Assembly: GCF_010731575.1 (NCBI RefSeq)
Contig: NZ_AP022617.1
Span: 5,456,001 to 5,520,000 of the forward strand
DNA from: Mycolicibacterium monacense
GTDB taxonomy: Bacteria; Actinomycetota; Actinomycetes; Mycobacteriales; Mycobacteriaceae
Direction: 5' to 3'
Length of the DNA stretch: 64,000 nt
The notes under the pieces were generated by a model, which saw only the letters and a program-made list of their open reading frames with translations, was not told the DNA's origin and made no database searches. Positions within the stretch are counted from its first letter, which is position 1; each line of letters opens with the position of its first letter. This document shows positions 48,654 to 57,222 of the stretch, in pieces. The position numbers and the translations under genes were made by a program.

Positions 48654-48845
48654 ATGGCGTCACGTCCATCCAACGAGTCCCGACCGGTCGCCGTGCACCC
48701 CGCGGCGCCTGACGAGCATCTGCTTGATGCCAAGTACGCCGATTTCGCCGCCACGTTCAACGCTGACGTCGCCGACGCAGAAAGGCACGCGGCGCGCGAC
48801 AACTACACCGGCCGCAGAGAAGGCGCGCCAAGCGTCGACGACTGA
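48654..48845 (+). CDS. small hydrophilic protein (63 aa)
   Basis: ATG at 48654 follows TTGGAG and opens a 63-codon frame (MASRPSNESRPVAVHP). The middle, LLDAKYADFAATFNADVADAE, looks like one amphipathic helix, and the protein ends NYTGRREGAPSVDD. No Cys or TM. Not recognised. It precedes the zinc-finger gene in the same direction by about 150 bp. Confidence 0.45.
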   Translation: MASRPSNESRPVAVHPAAPDEHLLDAKYADFAATFNADVADAERHAARDNYTGRREGAPSVDD

Positions 48846-48997
48846 GAGTCCAACGGCTCGTTGCTGATGGTGACTCTGAGGGTCTACACGGCGTTGCGGC
48901 GTTCGTGAAGCTGGATATCGAGAAAGGCATCCGCGATACGCGCGAATGTGGCTGCGGTGGTGGACGATAACTCGCGGCCTGTTCTACGTTTGCGTCC

Positions 48998-49867
48998 ATG
49001 AGCGGAAGCGACAAGTTGCGGGCGCGCCAGCGTGCGCGAGAAGCGCAGCGCAGGGCGAACGAGAAGCGCGCAAGCGATGCACGCGCAAACGTAGACGATG
49101 CCGCCTCGATTCGTGTGCTGCTGCAGCGAGTGGGAGCCGTTGATGCTTGGGAGAGTGTGCGACTCGATCAAGTGACTGAGAACGTCCGCAGGGATGCGGC
49201 ATGCAAGCGCATGAGCCACTTCGTCAACCTGCAAACCGTTATCGGGCGGATGAGGGACCGCGGTCAAACTATTGCATCGATCGCCGATCTCGCTGAAGTC
49301 GGTGCTCGCGACCTTCAGAATGTGCTCCGCAGAGCGCGTGCCGGTGACGGCGGTGCGCAGCGTGTAACCAAGTCCCGTAATGCCGGCGGCCTGGGCGCGA
49401 ACGGCGCAACATTGCGAAGCCACAGCGCAGTTGATGTTGATCATCGGTCGATGGGAGCAGATAGCGACTCGACGTTCGATCCAACTCGGTGCGTCCGTTG
49501 CGATGCCGTCATGCTGGATCCTGAAGTCACGTCTCGGAGGGGGCGTCCGCGCCGTTATTGCTCTGACACGTGCCGCAGAGACGCCTCAGCAGCACGCACA
49601 GCCGCCCAGCGCCATGGAGAACCTATTCGCGTCGTCGAGGTTCCTCGTGCTGCTGGCGGCAGTGAACTGCGGACACAGCACGATGGCGCCACTGCTTCGG
49701 AGATTCGTTCCGTCTGCGAAGCGGTCGAACTGGCTCTCCACAACGCCGACGCCATGAAGATCTTGTTGTCGAGTGTCGCTGAACGGGCGCGGCGTAAAGA
49801 ATTGGACCGCAGCACCTTCGAGGTCGCTCGCGAACTCGCCAGAGCGGTCTATCCGAATCGAAATTAA
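48998..49867 (+). CDS. zinc-finger protein, possible DNA-binding island regulator
   Basis: A 289-residue protein. The N-terminus is a very basic helix (KLRARQRAREAQRRANEKR). Residues about 50-110 are helical, with a possible HTH in ASIADLAEVGARDLQNVLRRA. At about 165-190, CVRCDAVMLDP and RRYCSDTCRRDASAARTA form a CxxC/CxxxC treble-clef-like zinc finger preceded by RRGRPR, an AT-hook-like run. The C-terminus is helical. It is not assigned to a known family. DNA binding is inferred from zinc finger and charge. It precedes the ESX-associated genes after a 294-bp gap. Confidence 0.65.
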   Translation: MSGSDKLRARQRAREAQRRANEKRASDARANVDDAASIRVLLQRVGAVDAWESVRLDQVTENVRRDAACKRMSHFVNLQTVIGRMRDRGQTIASIADLAEVGARDLQNVLRRARAGDGGAQRVTKSRNAGGLGANGATLRSHSAVDVDHRSMGADSDSTFDPTRCVRCDAVMLDPEVTSRRGRPRRYCSDTCRRDASAARTAAQRHGEPIRVVEVPRAAGGSELRTQHDGATASEIRSVCEAVELALHNADAMKILLSSVAERARRKELDRSTFEVARELARAVYPNRN

Positions 49868-50161
49868 TGTGCCCTGACTTTTGCTGTCCGTCAGGTGGCA
49901 CGCACTCGGTGTCCGCGTGCATTCGATTCATAGTGGCCGCCCACGAGGAGCCCGACGCGAAAAGGCGGCATCGATTCCGTCGTGACTGGATCCGCACATC
50001 TAGAAGAGCGCGGCCGGAAACAAGCATTCCGGACATGACGCCGCGACCAATGTATTGTTTGCTCAAAGCTGCAGATCAGCGCTATGAACTGCAAATATGT
50101 CGCGTACGGATATGTGCTCAGCTGTGGCGAAATGTTATTGGAAAGCGGTACGTTATGCCCC

Positions 50162-50458
50162 ATGGAACGTCTCGATCTGCAGCCGGCCACCGCCTGGGGT
50201 GAAATCGCAGCCGCTGGCGTGGCGGGTGCAGACGCCTCGGTTGTCGAACCTGCCGGTCCGGTCGCCACAGGCAGGCTGTCCATCATCGACGCCGCAGCTG
50301 GCCTCGCAGACTTCACTTCTGTCGCTGCCCAGCGGGGTCATGCGGCGGGGCTGCTCCTGCGGGTTGAAGCATTGAGCGCCACAGCGGCCGCAGCGGTTAA
50401 TTCCCTTGTCGTCATTGATAAATCCAACGCCGCACAACTTCGCGCCGTGGTGGAGTGA
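50162..50458 (+). CDS. EspC-like / DUF2580-type ESX-associated protein
   Basis: A 98-residue all-helical protein (MERLDLQPATAWGEIAAAG). Like EspC it is Ala-rich without Cys or TM, with two helix blocks around LSIIDAAAGLADFTSVAAQRG and LRVEALSATAAAAVNSLVVI, ending IDKSNAAQLRAVVE. This order is typical of DUF2580 proteins, small ESX-1 secretion-associated factors. The classic YxxxD secretion tag is not seen. The start at 50162 has a weak ribosome site, so an upstream in-frame ATG is possible. It begins a three-gene run that leads to an EspK-like protein. Confidence 0.6.
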   Translation: MERLDLQPATAWGEIAAAGVAGADASVVEPAGPVATGRLSIIDAAAGLADFTSVAAQRGHAAGLLLRVEALSATAAAAVNSLVVIDKSNAAQLRAVVE

Positions 50459-50461
50459 TTT

Positions 50462-50980
50462 GTGAGCAGGGCGGCATTTCCGTTCGCGGTTGTTGGCGCT
50501 GCCGCTGCAATCGTGTCGCTCGCCGTCAGTCTCACTACCTCCATGCGTGGGCAGGCTGAACACTCGCCGACGCCGGCGACCTCAGCTACGTCTGTTGTTG
50601 AGTCAGCGGAGAAGCAGGGTGCAGCACTTGAGGCGTGTGCCGGCCTCGGGAATTTCAAGAGCGGTGTTGGGATTGCGCGTGGCGCGTTTATCGATCGAGT
50701 CGACCGGGCCAATGACTGGGAGTCATCGCAAAGCCTCGGTGTACAGGGCTATTACTTCAGCGCGGTGGGTGCAGAGTTGAACTATCTGGAAACTCGGCTG
50801 GGTCCAGAGGTACCACGAGAGATAATTGATGCGCTCGTTGACGTTCGGCAGTCGATTGTCGCTGTCGTCGATGCTGACTTGCGGCGCGAACCCGCTTCGA
50901 TTTCGAACGACATGATCGATCGGTATTCGAGTGCACTCCAGGCCGCTGAAACTGTCTGCGAAGCAGCGGGAGCCGGCTGA
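50462..50980 (+). CDS. membrane-anchored protein of ESX-associated trio
   Basis: A 172-residue protein from GTG 50462, three bases after the EspC-like stop. One N-terminal TM (FPFAVVGAAAAIVSLAVSL) is followed by a Thr/Ser/Pro-rich linker and an extracytoplasmic helical domain (AYFS-like GYYFSAVGAELNYLETRLGP and IIDALVDVRQSIVAVVDADL). Cys residues (ACAGL, VCEAAG) might form a disulfide. No known family. Its stop overlaps the next ATG, so the trio is one operon. Confidence 0.65.
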   Translation: MSRAAFPFAVVGAAAAIVSLAVSLTTSMRGQAEHSPTPATSATSVVESAEKQGAALEACAGLGNFKSGVGIARGAFIDRVDRANDWESSQSLGVQGYYFSAVGAELNYLETRLGPEVPREIIDALVDVRQSIVAVVDADLRREPASISNDMIDRYSSALQAAETVCEAAGAG

Positions 50981-53322
50981 TGGCCGCTTCGCTACCTGCT
51001 CGCACCTATTCACGCTTTATCGTGGCGCCTGACGTATGGCCGACCACGCGCGAAGAATCTGAAGGCAGGGCTGCGGCTCAACGTCATCTGGCGACTGCGA
51101 CCGCGGCCGCAGTAGATGCTCACCGGGTCGCCTTGCACGGATTGCAGGCTGCCGGTGTGGCGCAGTCAAGTGGTTTCGAAGCAATGCACGCTGCCTACAG
51201 ACGTATTCAAGTCCGGGCCGACGACAAGGCTGAGGCGGACGGTGCCGCGGCTGATCTGATGCAGAGTGTTGCCGCGATCCAGATGAGTGCTGAGCTGATG
51301 ATCGACACGATCGATGCTGAGGCACATCAGCAACTTGTCCATGTGCCGAGCAGAAGTCCCATCGCGATCGGCATCATCACCGGTGCTGCTGCGCGGACAC
51401 GAGCGACCGCTGTCGGTGCGGCCGATGAGATTCGCGCTCTTACCGTGCAATTCGGGCAGAGATTTGCGCCATTGCCGGAGGGGCCGCCGAGTGGCGATCC
51501 GGTCGGTGCTGGCGATGACGATCGGTCGACCGATAAGCGATCCGACGAATCGCCCGAGCGTCCGCCCGACGCAGTAGTAGAGACCGGCGGTACGCAGACT
51601 CGTCATTCGGCGCCAGACCCGCCTGATGCCAACCTGTCGTCTGGCAACAATGCGCCGAGAGTCAGCACCGGGCCTACCCCTGGTTCTTCCTCGGTGTCAT
51701 CGCAACTCTCGGCGCAGGGCACCGGTCCCGCGTACGGCGCCGCTGTGGCAGATATCGGAAGCAGTGGGGCCTGCCTCACCGGTACAGGACCATGGTCATC
51801 CGCAGGCTCGATGGCCGCGCTCGGCGGTTCGGCATCGTCGTTATCGGGATCGGGCGCTGGAGGAATGTCGCACGCAGGCTCCGTACGACCATCAGCGTCC
51901 GCATCGTCGCCATCTGCCGTCGCGCTGCAGGGGGTCATGCACGCGAGTGCTCCGGCGCCGCTGTCCTCGGTGGCCGGCACCCAGACAACAACCCCTGCTC
52001 CTTTCCCAGCCGCTGCGTCGGCGGCAATGCAGGCGCCATCGCCGAGTGGTACATCGCAGCCGCCTATTGCGGCGACCACGGGTGCGGTACCAGTGTCTAT
52101 TGCTGGGCCGCAGGCCGTGTCTAGCGGTGGTCCCCATTCCCCGGTTGCAGCGTCCTTGCTGCCCCCAGGCCCGCTGGGTCCGCCGCCGTCGGCTTCGGCC
52201 GCCATTGCGCCGGCGACGGGTGCTGGTCCGTCGGTTGGCGGTGCTCATGCGTCAATGACCCCTGCCACCGCATCCATCGCAGCAGCAGCACTGACAACTC
52301 CGGCCGCGACGCTGCCGTCGCGGGTAGCGGCCGCCGCAGCCCGCGACTTGGAACGGCAGCGCAACGAGTCGAGCGATCTACAAATGGTCAAGCGGTTGGC
52401 ATGGGAACTGCTGTACGCCACCGAGACTTGTCGTTCTTTCGCGCTCTGGGCGGTTGGCTTGATGTATTCAGCAACCGGGGATCGGCTTATTGTTGCGCTG
52501 ACCCACCACGGTGCAGGCTACGTACCAGCGGGGGTCGAGATCCGTCGAGGCGTGCGGATGCTTTGGTCCGACCAAGCTATTGGTGAGGGCTTTCGTAGCC
52601 GGTGGACCGGGAATCTCGATCCGGCAGCAACGCTGGCGGCCTACGCGGAACTCAAGGCCGCGGAGCCGGCTGGCTGGCGCTTGGCCGCTGCAGCGACCAC
52701 CTGGTCGGAGGTAGCGGCGCTGATGACTGCCGCGCAGCGCTGGGGCACTGAATGGGCCACCTGCTCCGGCATGTCCATGCCCGCCTCGATCGAAAAGCTG
52801 GCCGCCATCTCTGACGAGGATGCTCCGCACCGACTGGAGCGAGAGTTCCCCGAACTTTTCGAGCGTGTAGCCCAACTTCGTGCTAGAGGGCTCACCCATC
52901 GGGCAGCCAGACTGATCACCGAAGCGATCGTTTCCGACGCGCGCCTCGCGATCGTCACCGCTGATGCCCCTCGGATTCCGTCGAACTTCGATTCGGTATG
53001 GCCGGTGGCGGCTGACGGCAGGATAGATGCCGCGGACCGTGCCCAGTTTGCCGAAGCGGTTCAGCAGCAATGGTTCAGCATTGGAATGGTGCAGCCGGGT
53101 TGGGACGACGAACCCACTGAGAGCGCCTGCACAGAGTACCGGGCGCAATGGCTCATTTGCCGGGCGCTTGAGGTGGTCCTGGGGTGGATTGCTGACGGCA
53201 ACAGCGGGGCAGTGCCGGCGGATCTGCCGATGGAAGACATGATCTACGCCGCAGCACATGCTTACCTTGACGGTCGCGGAACCGGTTGGATCACTGATCT
53301 TTTCGACGCCGCAGGAGCGTGA
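50980..53322 (+). CDS. EspK-like ESX-1-associated protein
   Basis: A 780-residue protein with three parts. Residues 1-165 are helical and WXG/PPE-like (VDAHRVALHGLQAAGVAQ and SVAAIQMSAELMIDTIDAEA). Residues about 170-450 are a Pro/Ser/Ala/Gly-rich linker. From about 470 to the end comes a domain like the DUF5631/DUF5632 region of EspK: ALWAVGLMYSATGDRLIVAL, GAGYVPAGVEIRRGVRML and FRSRWTGNLDPAATLAAYAE. EspK binds ESX-1 substrates near the membrane. No ESX core genes (EccA-E) are in the island, so it may act with a host ESX system. The following gene begins 10 bp on and is IS-disrupted. Confidence 0.65.
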   Translation: MAASLPARTYSRFIVAPDVWPTTREESEGRAAAQRHLATATAAAVDAHRVALHGLQAAGVAQSSGFEAMHAAYRRIQVRADDKAEADGAAADLMQSVAAIQMSAELMIDTIDAEAHQQLVHVPSRSPIAIGIITGAAARTRATAVGAADEIRALTVQFGQRFAPLPEGPPSGDPVGAGDDDRSTDKRSDESPERPPDAVVETGGTQTRHSAPDPPDANLSSGNNAPRVSTGPTPGSSSVSSQLSAQGTGPAYGAAVADIGSSGACLTGTGPWSSAGSMAALGGSASSLSGSGAGGMSHAGSVRPSASASSPSAVALQGVMHASAPAPLSSVAGTQTTTPAPFPAAASAAMQAPSPSGTSQPPIAATTGAVPVSIAGPQAVSSGGPHSPVAASLLPPGPLGPPPSASAAIAPATGAGPSVGGAHASMTPATASIAAAALTTPAATLPSRVAAAAARDLERQRNESSDLQMVKRLAWELLYATETCRSFALWAVGLMYSATGDRLIVALTHHGAGYVPAGVEIRRGVRMLWSDQAIGEGFRSRWTGNLDPAATLAAYAELKAAEPAGWRLAAAATTWSEVAALMTAAQRWGTEWATCSGMSMPASIEKLAAISDEDAPHRLEREFPELFERVAQLRARGLTHRAARLITEAIVSDARLAIVTADAPRIPSNFDSVWPVAADGRIDAADRAQFAEAVQQQWFSIGMVQPGWDDEPTESACTEYRAQWLICRALEVVLGWIADGNSGAVPADLPMEDMIYAAAHAYLDGRGTGWITDLFDAAGA

Positions 53323-53331
53323 TTTCGGAGA

Positions 53332-53489
53332 ATGGATTCCGTTTCTCATGGTGTAGATGGTGAAGCTTGGCGGGCCGAGCTGGAGCGGCTGCATGCGCAT
53401 CTGGTGAACGTCGTCGATCAGGCGTCTGCATGGGCCCGCGAGTTTCACGTTCGGACTGGGGATGATTTGTGGGGAAACGACTCCTTGCC
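53332..53489 (+). pseudogene. 5' part of gene split by IS21 insertion
   Basis: ATG at 53332 opens a frame of 52 codons plus two bases (MDSVSHGVDGEAWRAELERL to DDLWGNDSLP) that ends at the IS left end. Removing the IS and one copy of the 6-bp target duplication joins it in frame to 56129, giving a 256-residue protein that stops at 56741. It would be the fourth gene of the ESX-associated operon. The product is not recognised; WRAELERLHAHLVNVVDQASAW is a predicted helix. Confidence 0.8.
53484..53489. repeat. IS21 target-site duplication, left copy
   Basis: CTTGCC here is repeated at 56123-56128 immediately outside the right end of the insertion sequence. A 6-bp duplication fits the 4-8 bp range of IS21 elements. 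Confidence 0.85.
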
Positions 53490-53654
53490 TGTCGGCTGCC
53501 AGGTGAATGGGACCACTTCAGAGCTGGTTTTGCCATGAGCATGGGACCACCTGTTTGCCATTGATGGGACCACCTGGCTGTCTGGTTTGCCATTGATGGG
53601 ACCACCTCGGCGTGGCGTGGGTTCTTCCGGTTGTTGGGCCGCTGTATTGGCCTG

Positions 53655-55208
53655 ATGAGCTACCGGGAGGTATCGGTGATCGAGATCGTGGAAATGCTGC
53701 GGCTGTGGCTGCAGGGGTTGGGGTTGCGGGAGGTGGCCCGGCTCTCGGGCACCGACCGCAAAACGGTGCGACGCTACGTCGACCGAGCCCGTGCCAGCGG
53801 GCTGGACCGTGACGGCGGGCCGGATCAGCTCACTGATGAGTTGATCGGCGCGGTGATTGCCGGGGTGCGTCCGCACCGGCCGGCCGGCAAGAGCTTGGCG
53901 TGGGAGACGATCGCTGCAGAGCATGAGCAGATTAAGGCCTGGCTCAAAGACGGGTTGACGCTGACCAAGATCCACACCCTGTTGGGGCGCCGCGGTGTGG
54001 TGGTGTCGTATCGGACGCTGAACCGTTACGCCACAACCGAGTTGGATTTCGGGCGGCGTCAAGCCACGGTGCCGGTGGCCGATTGCGAACCGGGTGCGGA
54101 GGTGCAGGTCGACTTTGGGCGCCTCGGGATGCTCACCGAGGCCGCCGACGGTCGGCGCCGAGTCGTGCAGGGGTTGATCTTTACCGCGGTGTATTCGCGG
54201 CACATGTTCGTCTGGCCCACCTACCGCCAGACCCTGGGTGATGTGATCGCTGGGTTCGAAGCGGCGTGGGTGTTCTTCGGTGGGGTGTTCGCGGTGCTGA
54301 TCCCGGACAACATGAAAGCCATCGTCACCACCGCGCATGCGACCGAGCCCCGGCTTAACGATGCCTTCCGTGAGTATGCGCAGTCGCGTGGGTTCGCCGT
54401 CGACCCGGCGCGGGTCCGCAGCCCGCGCGATAAGCCGCGGGTGGAACGCATGGTGTCCTACGTGCGGTCGAATTTCTATGCCGGAGAAGCATTCCGGGAT
54501 CTCACTGACTGCCGCAACCGCGCCGAACAGTGGTGCCGCGATACCGCGGGGATGCGCATCCATGGCACCACGCGCCTGCGCCCCGCAGAGGTGTTCGCCG
54601 TCGACGAGCTGCCCGCACTGGGGCCCGTGCCTGAGACGGTGTTCGACGTTCCAGTCTGGACGCACCCGAAGGTGGCTCCCGACCGCCACGTGCAGGTGGC
54701 CAAGGCCCTTTACAGCGTGCCCGGGGAGCTGGTCGGCAAGCGCATCGAGGCCCGCGCTGATGCGCACTCGGTCAAGCTGTACTGGCGTGGTGAGCTGATC
54801 AAGGTGCATCCGGTGATGGCCCCGGGCCGCCGGTACACTGATCCGGCCGACCTTCCCTCGGAGGTGTCGGTCTATGCCATGCGGGATCTCAATGCCCTGC
54901 AGCGCAAGGCTGCCGCGCACGGCACCCATGTGGGTGTCTACGCCGCCGCTGTGTTGGAGCATCCGCTGCCGTGGACCAAGATGCGTCAGGTCTACCGGCT
55001 GCTGGGGCTGGTCCGCCGTCACGGCGCCGACGCCGTGGATGACGCGTGCCGCCGGGCCCTGGACGCCGAGGTCATCGACGTCGGGCTCATCGAGCGGATC
55101 CTGGCCCGCGGCGGCGGTGAACAACTGCCACTGATGCCCACACCACCGGCGCAGGCGTCGCGGTTCGTCCGTGACGGCGCGGATTTCGCGGTGCGGAGAC
55201 CCTCATGA
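53655..55208 (+). CDS. istA: IS21-family transposase IstA
   Basis: A 517-residue transposase. The N-terminal HTH has IEIVEMLRLWLQGLGLREVA and LSGTDRKTVRRYVDRA. The DDE catalytic core follows: AEVQVDFGRLGML (first Asp), VFAVLIPDNMKAIV (second Asp) and RDKPRVERMVSYVRSNF (Glu). Start ATG 53655 (MSYREVSVIEIVEML) is usual for the family. It overlaps istB by four bases (ATGA), so both are translated together. Confidence 0.93.
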   Translation: MSYREVSVIEIVEMLRLWLQGLGLREVARLSGTDRKTVRRYVDRARASGLDRDGGPDQLTDELIGAVIAGVRPHRPAGKSLAWETIAAEHEQIKAWLKDGLTLTKIHTLLGRRGVVVSYRTLNRYATTELDFGRRQATVPVADCEPGAEVQVDFGRLGMLTEAADGRRRVVQGLIFTAVYSRHMFVWPTYRQTLGDVIAGFEAAWVFFGGVFAVLIPDNMKAIVTTAHATEPRLNDAFREYAQSRGFAVDPARVRSPRDKPRVERMVSYVRSNFYAGEAFRDLTDCRNRAEQWCRDTAGMRIHGTTRLRPAEVFAVDELPALGPVPETVFDVPVWTHPKVAPDRHVQVAKALYSVPGELVGKRIEARADAHSVKLYWRGELIKVHPVMAPGRRYTDPADLPSEVSVYAMRDLNALQRKAAAHGTHVGVYAAAVLEHPLPWTKMRQVYRLLGLVRRHGADAVDDACRRALDAEVIDVGLIERILARGGGEQLPLMPTPPAQASRFVRDGADFAVRRPS

Positions 55209-56017
55209 GCCCCGCCCGTCCCGATGCCGCACCGGCGGTCAAGCCCATCGAGGTCTCCGCTGACCTCAAAGCCCTGATGCGTCGCCTCAAGCTCGGGCAG
55301 TTGCTCGACACGCTGCCCGAACGGCTGGCGTTGGCCCGCACCAACCGCCTACCCCATCACGACTTCCTGGAGTTGTTGTTCGCCGACGAGGTCACCCGTC
55401 GTGACCGCGAATCCGCGGCCCGTCGCGCCAAGGCCGCCCACCTGGACCCGGCGATGCAGCTGCAGGCCTGGGACGACTCCGCTGCGGTGGCGTTCGATCA
55501 ACAGTTGTGGGCCGAGCTGACCTCACTGCGGTTTCTCGCCGATGCCTACAACGTGCTCGTCATGGGACCGGTCGGAGTGGGAAAGACGTTCCTGGCCAAC
55601 GCTTTAGGTCACATCGCGGTACGCAAACATCACAGCGTGCACACCGAACGGGCCGACAAACTGTTCAAACGCCTACGCGGGGCACGACTGGATGGCAGCT
55701 ACGAAGACGAGATGCGCAAACTGCACCGCGTCGACCTACTGATCATCGACGACCTGGCGCTGCACCGCCTGGAGGCCACCGAGACCACCGACTTCTACGA
55801 GATCATCGTCGAACGCCACCGCGCCGCCTCGACCGTCATCACGAGCAACCGCGAACCACCCGAGATCCTGACCATGATGGCCGACCCGCTGCTGGCCCAA
55901 TCGGCGATGGACCGACTGCAATCAGCAGCCTACGAACTCGTCGTCGAAGGCGAGTCCTACCGGCAACGCCAGAAACCAGGGACACGAAAGCCGGCCCCTC
56001 CGACTTCGTCGGATTGA
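55205..56017 (+). CDS. istB: IS21-family helper ATPase IstB
   Basis: A 270-residue DnaC-like AAA+ ATPase that helps IstA choose target DNA. VLVMGPVGVGKTFLANALGH is Walker A (about residues 118-137), VDLLIIDDLALHRLE is Walker B (about 176-190), and ASTVITSNREPPE includes sensor 1. The N-terminus ALMRRLKLGQLLDTLPERLA is the IstB-type entry. The C-terminal tail is basic. The gene looks intact. Confidence 0.93.
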   Translation: MSPARPDAAPAVKPIEVSADLKALMRRLKLGQLLDTLPERLALARTNRLPHHDFLELLFADEVTRRDRESAARRAKAAHLDPAMQLQAWDDSAAVAFDQQLWAELTSLRFLADAYNVLVMGPVGVGKTFLANALGHIAVRKHHSVHTERADKLFKRLRGARLDGSYEDEMRKLHRVDLLIIDDLALHRLEATETTDFYEIIVERHRAASTVITSNREPPEILTMMADPLLAQSAMDRLQSAAYELVVEGESYRQRQKPGTRKPAPPTSSD

Positions 56018-56122
56018 CCGGCAACCACCCCTTCGGCCACTATCAACGCACGGCCTGAAACCGGAACAACCCGGTCCCATGCTCATGGCAAACCAGAGGT
56101 CCCATCACCCTGGCAGGCGACA

Positions 56123-56741
56123 CTTGCCGGTCAGCTATCCATTGATTAACTACGCGAACAGGCTGGAGCGGATCAGCTCGAAGCTAAAGATCATCTGTGC
56201 AAACGCTTCGCTACAGTCTCCGTCATCGACCTGGGATCGCACGACCCTGTATTCGCCCTCAGCTCCATCGTTACCTTCGTGTGGCCCAAATCGGCGATGG
56301 GCCGACTACTCGGAAGGTGGCCGATACGTGCTGCTGCTTCAGCCCACTTCGCCGCACGGCCACATAGTTACCGCTCGCGAACAGTGGAGCGTTGCCCTTC
56401 GCCTTGCGAATCCAAGCATCATCGAGCGCGAATTCGGTGTACCGCAGCTGGTTGCATACAGTTGGTTCTCTCGATCAGAGTTCGACAAAGCATATTGGTT
56501 GGTGTACAGAGCGTTTCGTGACAGCGTGGCGGCCACGTTCGGTCGTGCGTGGGCAACCGGATCATCCGAGGATAGATCCCGTTCGACGGCAGTTCTGGTG
56601 AGTTGGATGAAAGCACTGACCGACTTCGGGTGCTCAGTGGAGGATTGTAAATCCGTGCTTCGTGACATCGAGGTGGTAGATCCGAACTCAGTCGCGGATT
56701 GCAGAGCAGCCCAGAAAGTTTGGTGCCCTGTCATGCCTTGA
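56123..56741 (+). pseudogene. 3' part of gene split by IS21 insertion
   Basis: The frame continues from the repeated CTTGCC (56123-56128) with VSYPLINYANRLERISSKLK and runs 203 codons to the TGA at 56739-56741. Later segments are EGGRYVLLLQPTSPHGHIV, REQWSVALRLANPSIIERE and RSTAVLVSWMKALTDFGC. An ATG inside the IS right end (56079) could allow partial expression. No family is recognised. GC is low compared with core genes. Confidence 0.75.
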
Positions 56742-56950
56742 CCGACTCACCGGCAGCTACGGGGCACCCGCGCGAATGCAACTTGCGGGCAGTCCGTCGG
56801 GCCTCGCAGTGCTGGACTGCCACATCGGATATCGCGCATGGTGTCAGAATGTGCGTGGCTGAAGGCCGAATCCCAAACACGACAAGCTGGTAATCGCCCA
56901 GCAGCCCTTTCGCGACTGAACCGGATATGACCTCGAAGTCTTGGAGCAAG

Positions 56951-57202
56951 ATGATGAAGATCATTGCGGTGCCTGATCTCCTGCGCGACTTCGACGAGGT
57001 GCTGTCGAGCGTTGAGAGAGGAGAACCATTCGAGATCCGCGCGGCTGACGGTCATGCGATCGCTCTCCTGCTGCCGATTCAGGACGAAGCTCAGGACCCA
57101 ACCGACCGATCTCGGCGAGCTGCCACGCGTCGGCTCTCCGCCGGTGTCGAAGCATTGTCAGATCAGATGAGGCGGGACGCGACGAAGCATCTTGGCACCT
57201 GA
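56951..57202 (+). CDS. Phd/YefM-like antitoxin, no toxin adjacent
   Basis: An 83-residue protein from ATG 56951, with GGAGC ribosome site. MKIIAVPDLLRDFDEVLSSVERGEPFEIRAADGHAI has the Phd/YefM pattern: beta-strand, helix and the ALLLP repeat. The C-terminal tail is charged and helical, where antitoxins bind toxins. No RelE, Doc or PIN toxin gene follows; the next gene is on the opposite strand 20 bp on. It may be an orphan or serve as a DNA-binding regulator. Confidence 0.65.
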   Translation: MMKIIAVPDLLRDFDEVLSSVERGEPFEIRAADGHAIALLLPIQDEAQDPTDRSRRAATRRLSAGVEALSDQMRRDATKHLGT

Positions 57203-57222
57203 CCCCCTGTGAGCGCCGTAGG

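Larger units (their letters stand above)
53490..56122 (+). mobile_element. IS21-family insertion sequence, 2633 bp
   Basis: Ends begin TGTCGGCTGCCAGG at the left and, read inward from the right, TGTCGCCTGCCAGG. The left end has further copies of TGCCAT-nn-ATGGGACCACCT (53531, 53556, 53588), the multiple terminal repeats of IS21 that transposase binds; the right end has a matching copy at 56073-56090. It holds istA and istB, both intact. CTTGCC is duplicated at the flanks, showing simple transposition into a gene. The target duplication is perfect, so insertion looks recent. Confidence 0.93.
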
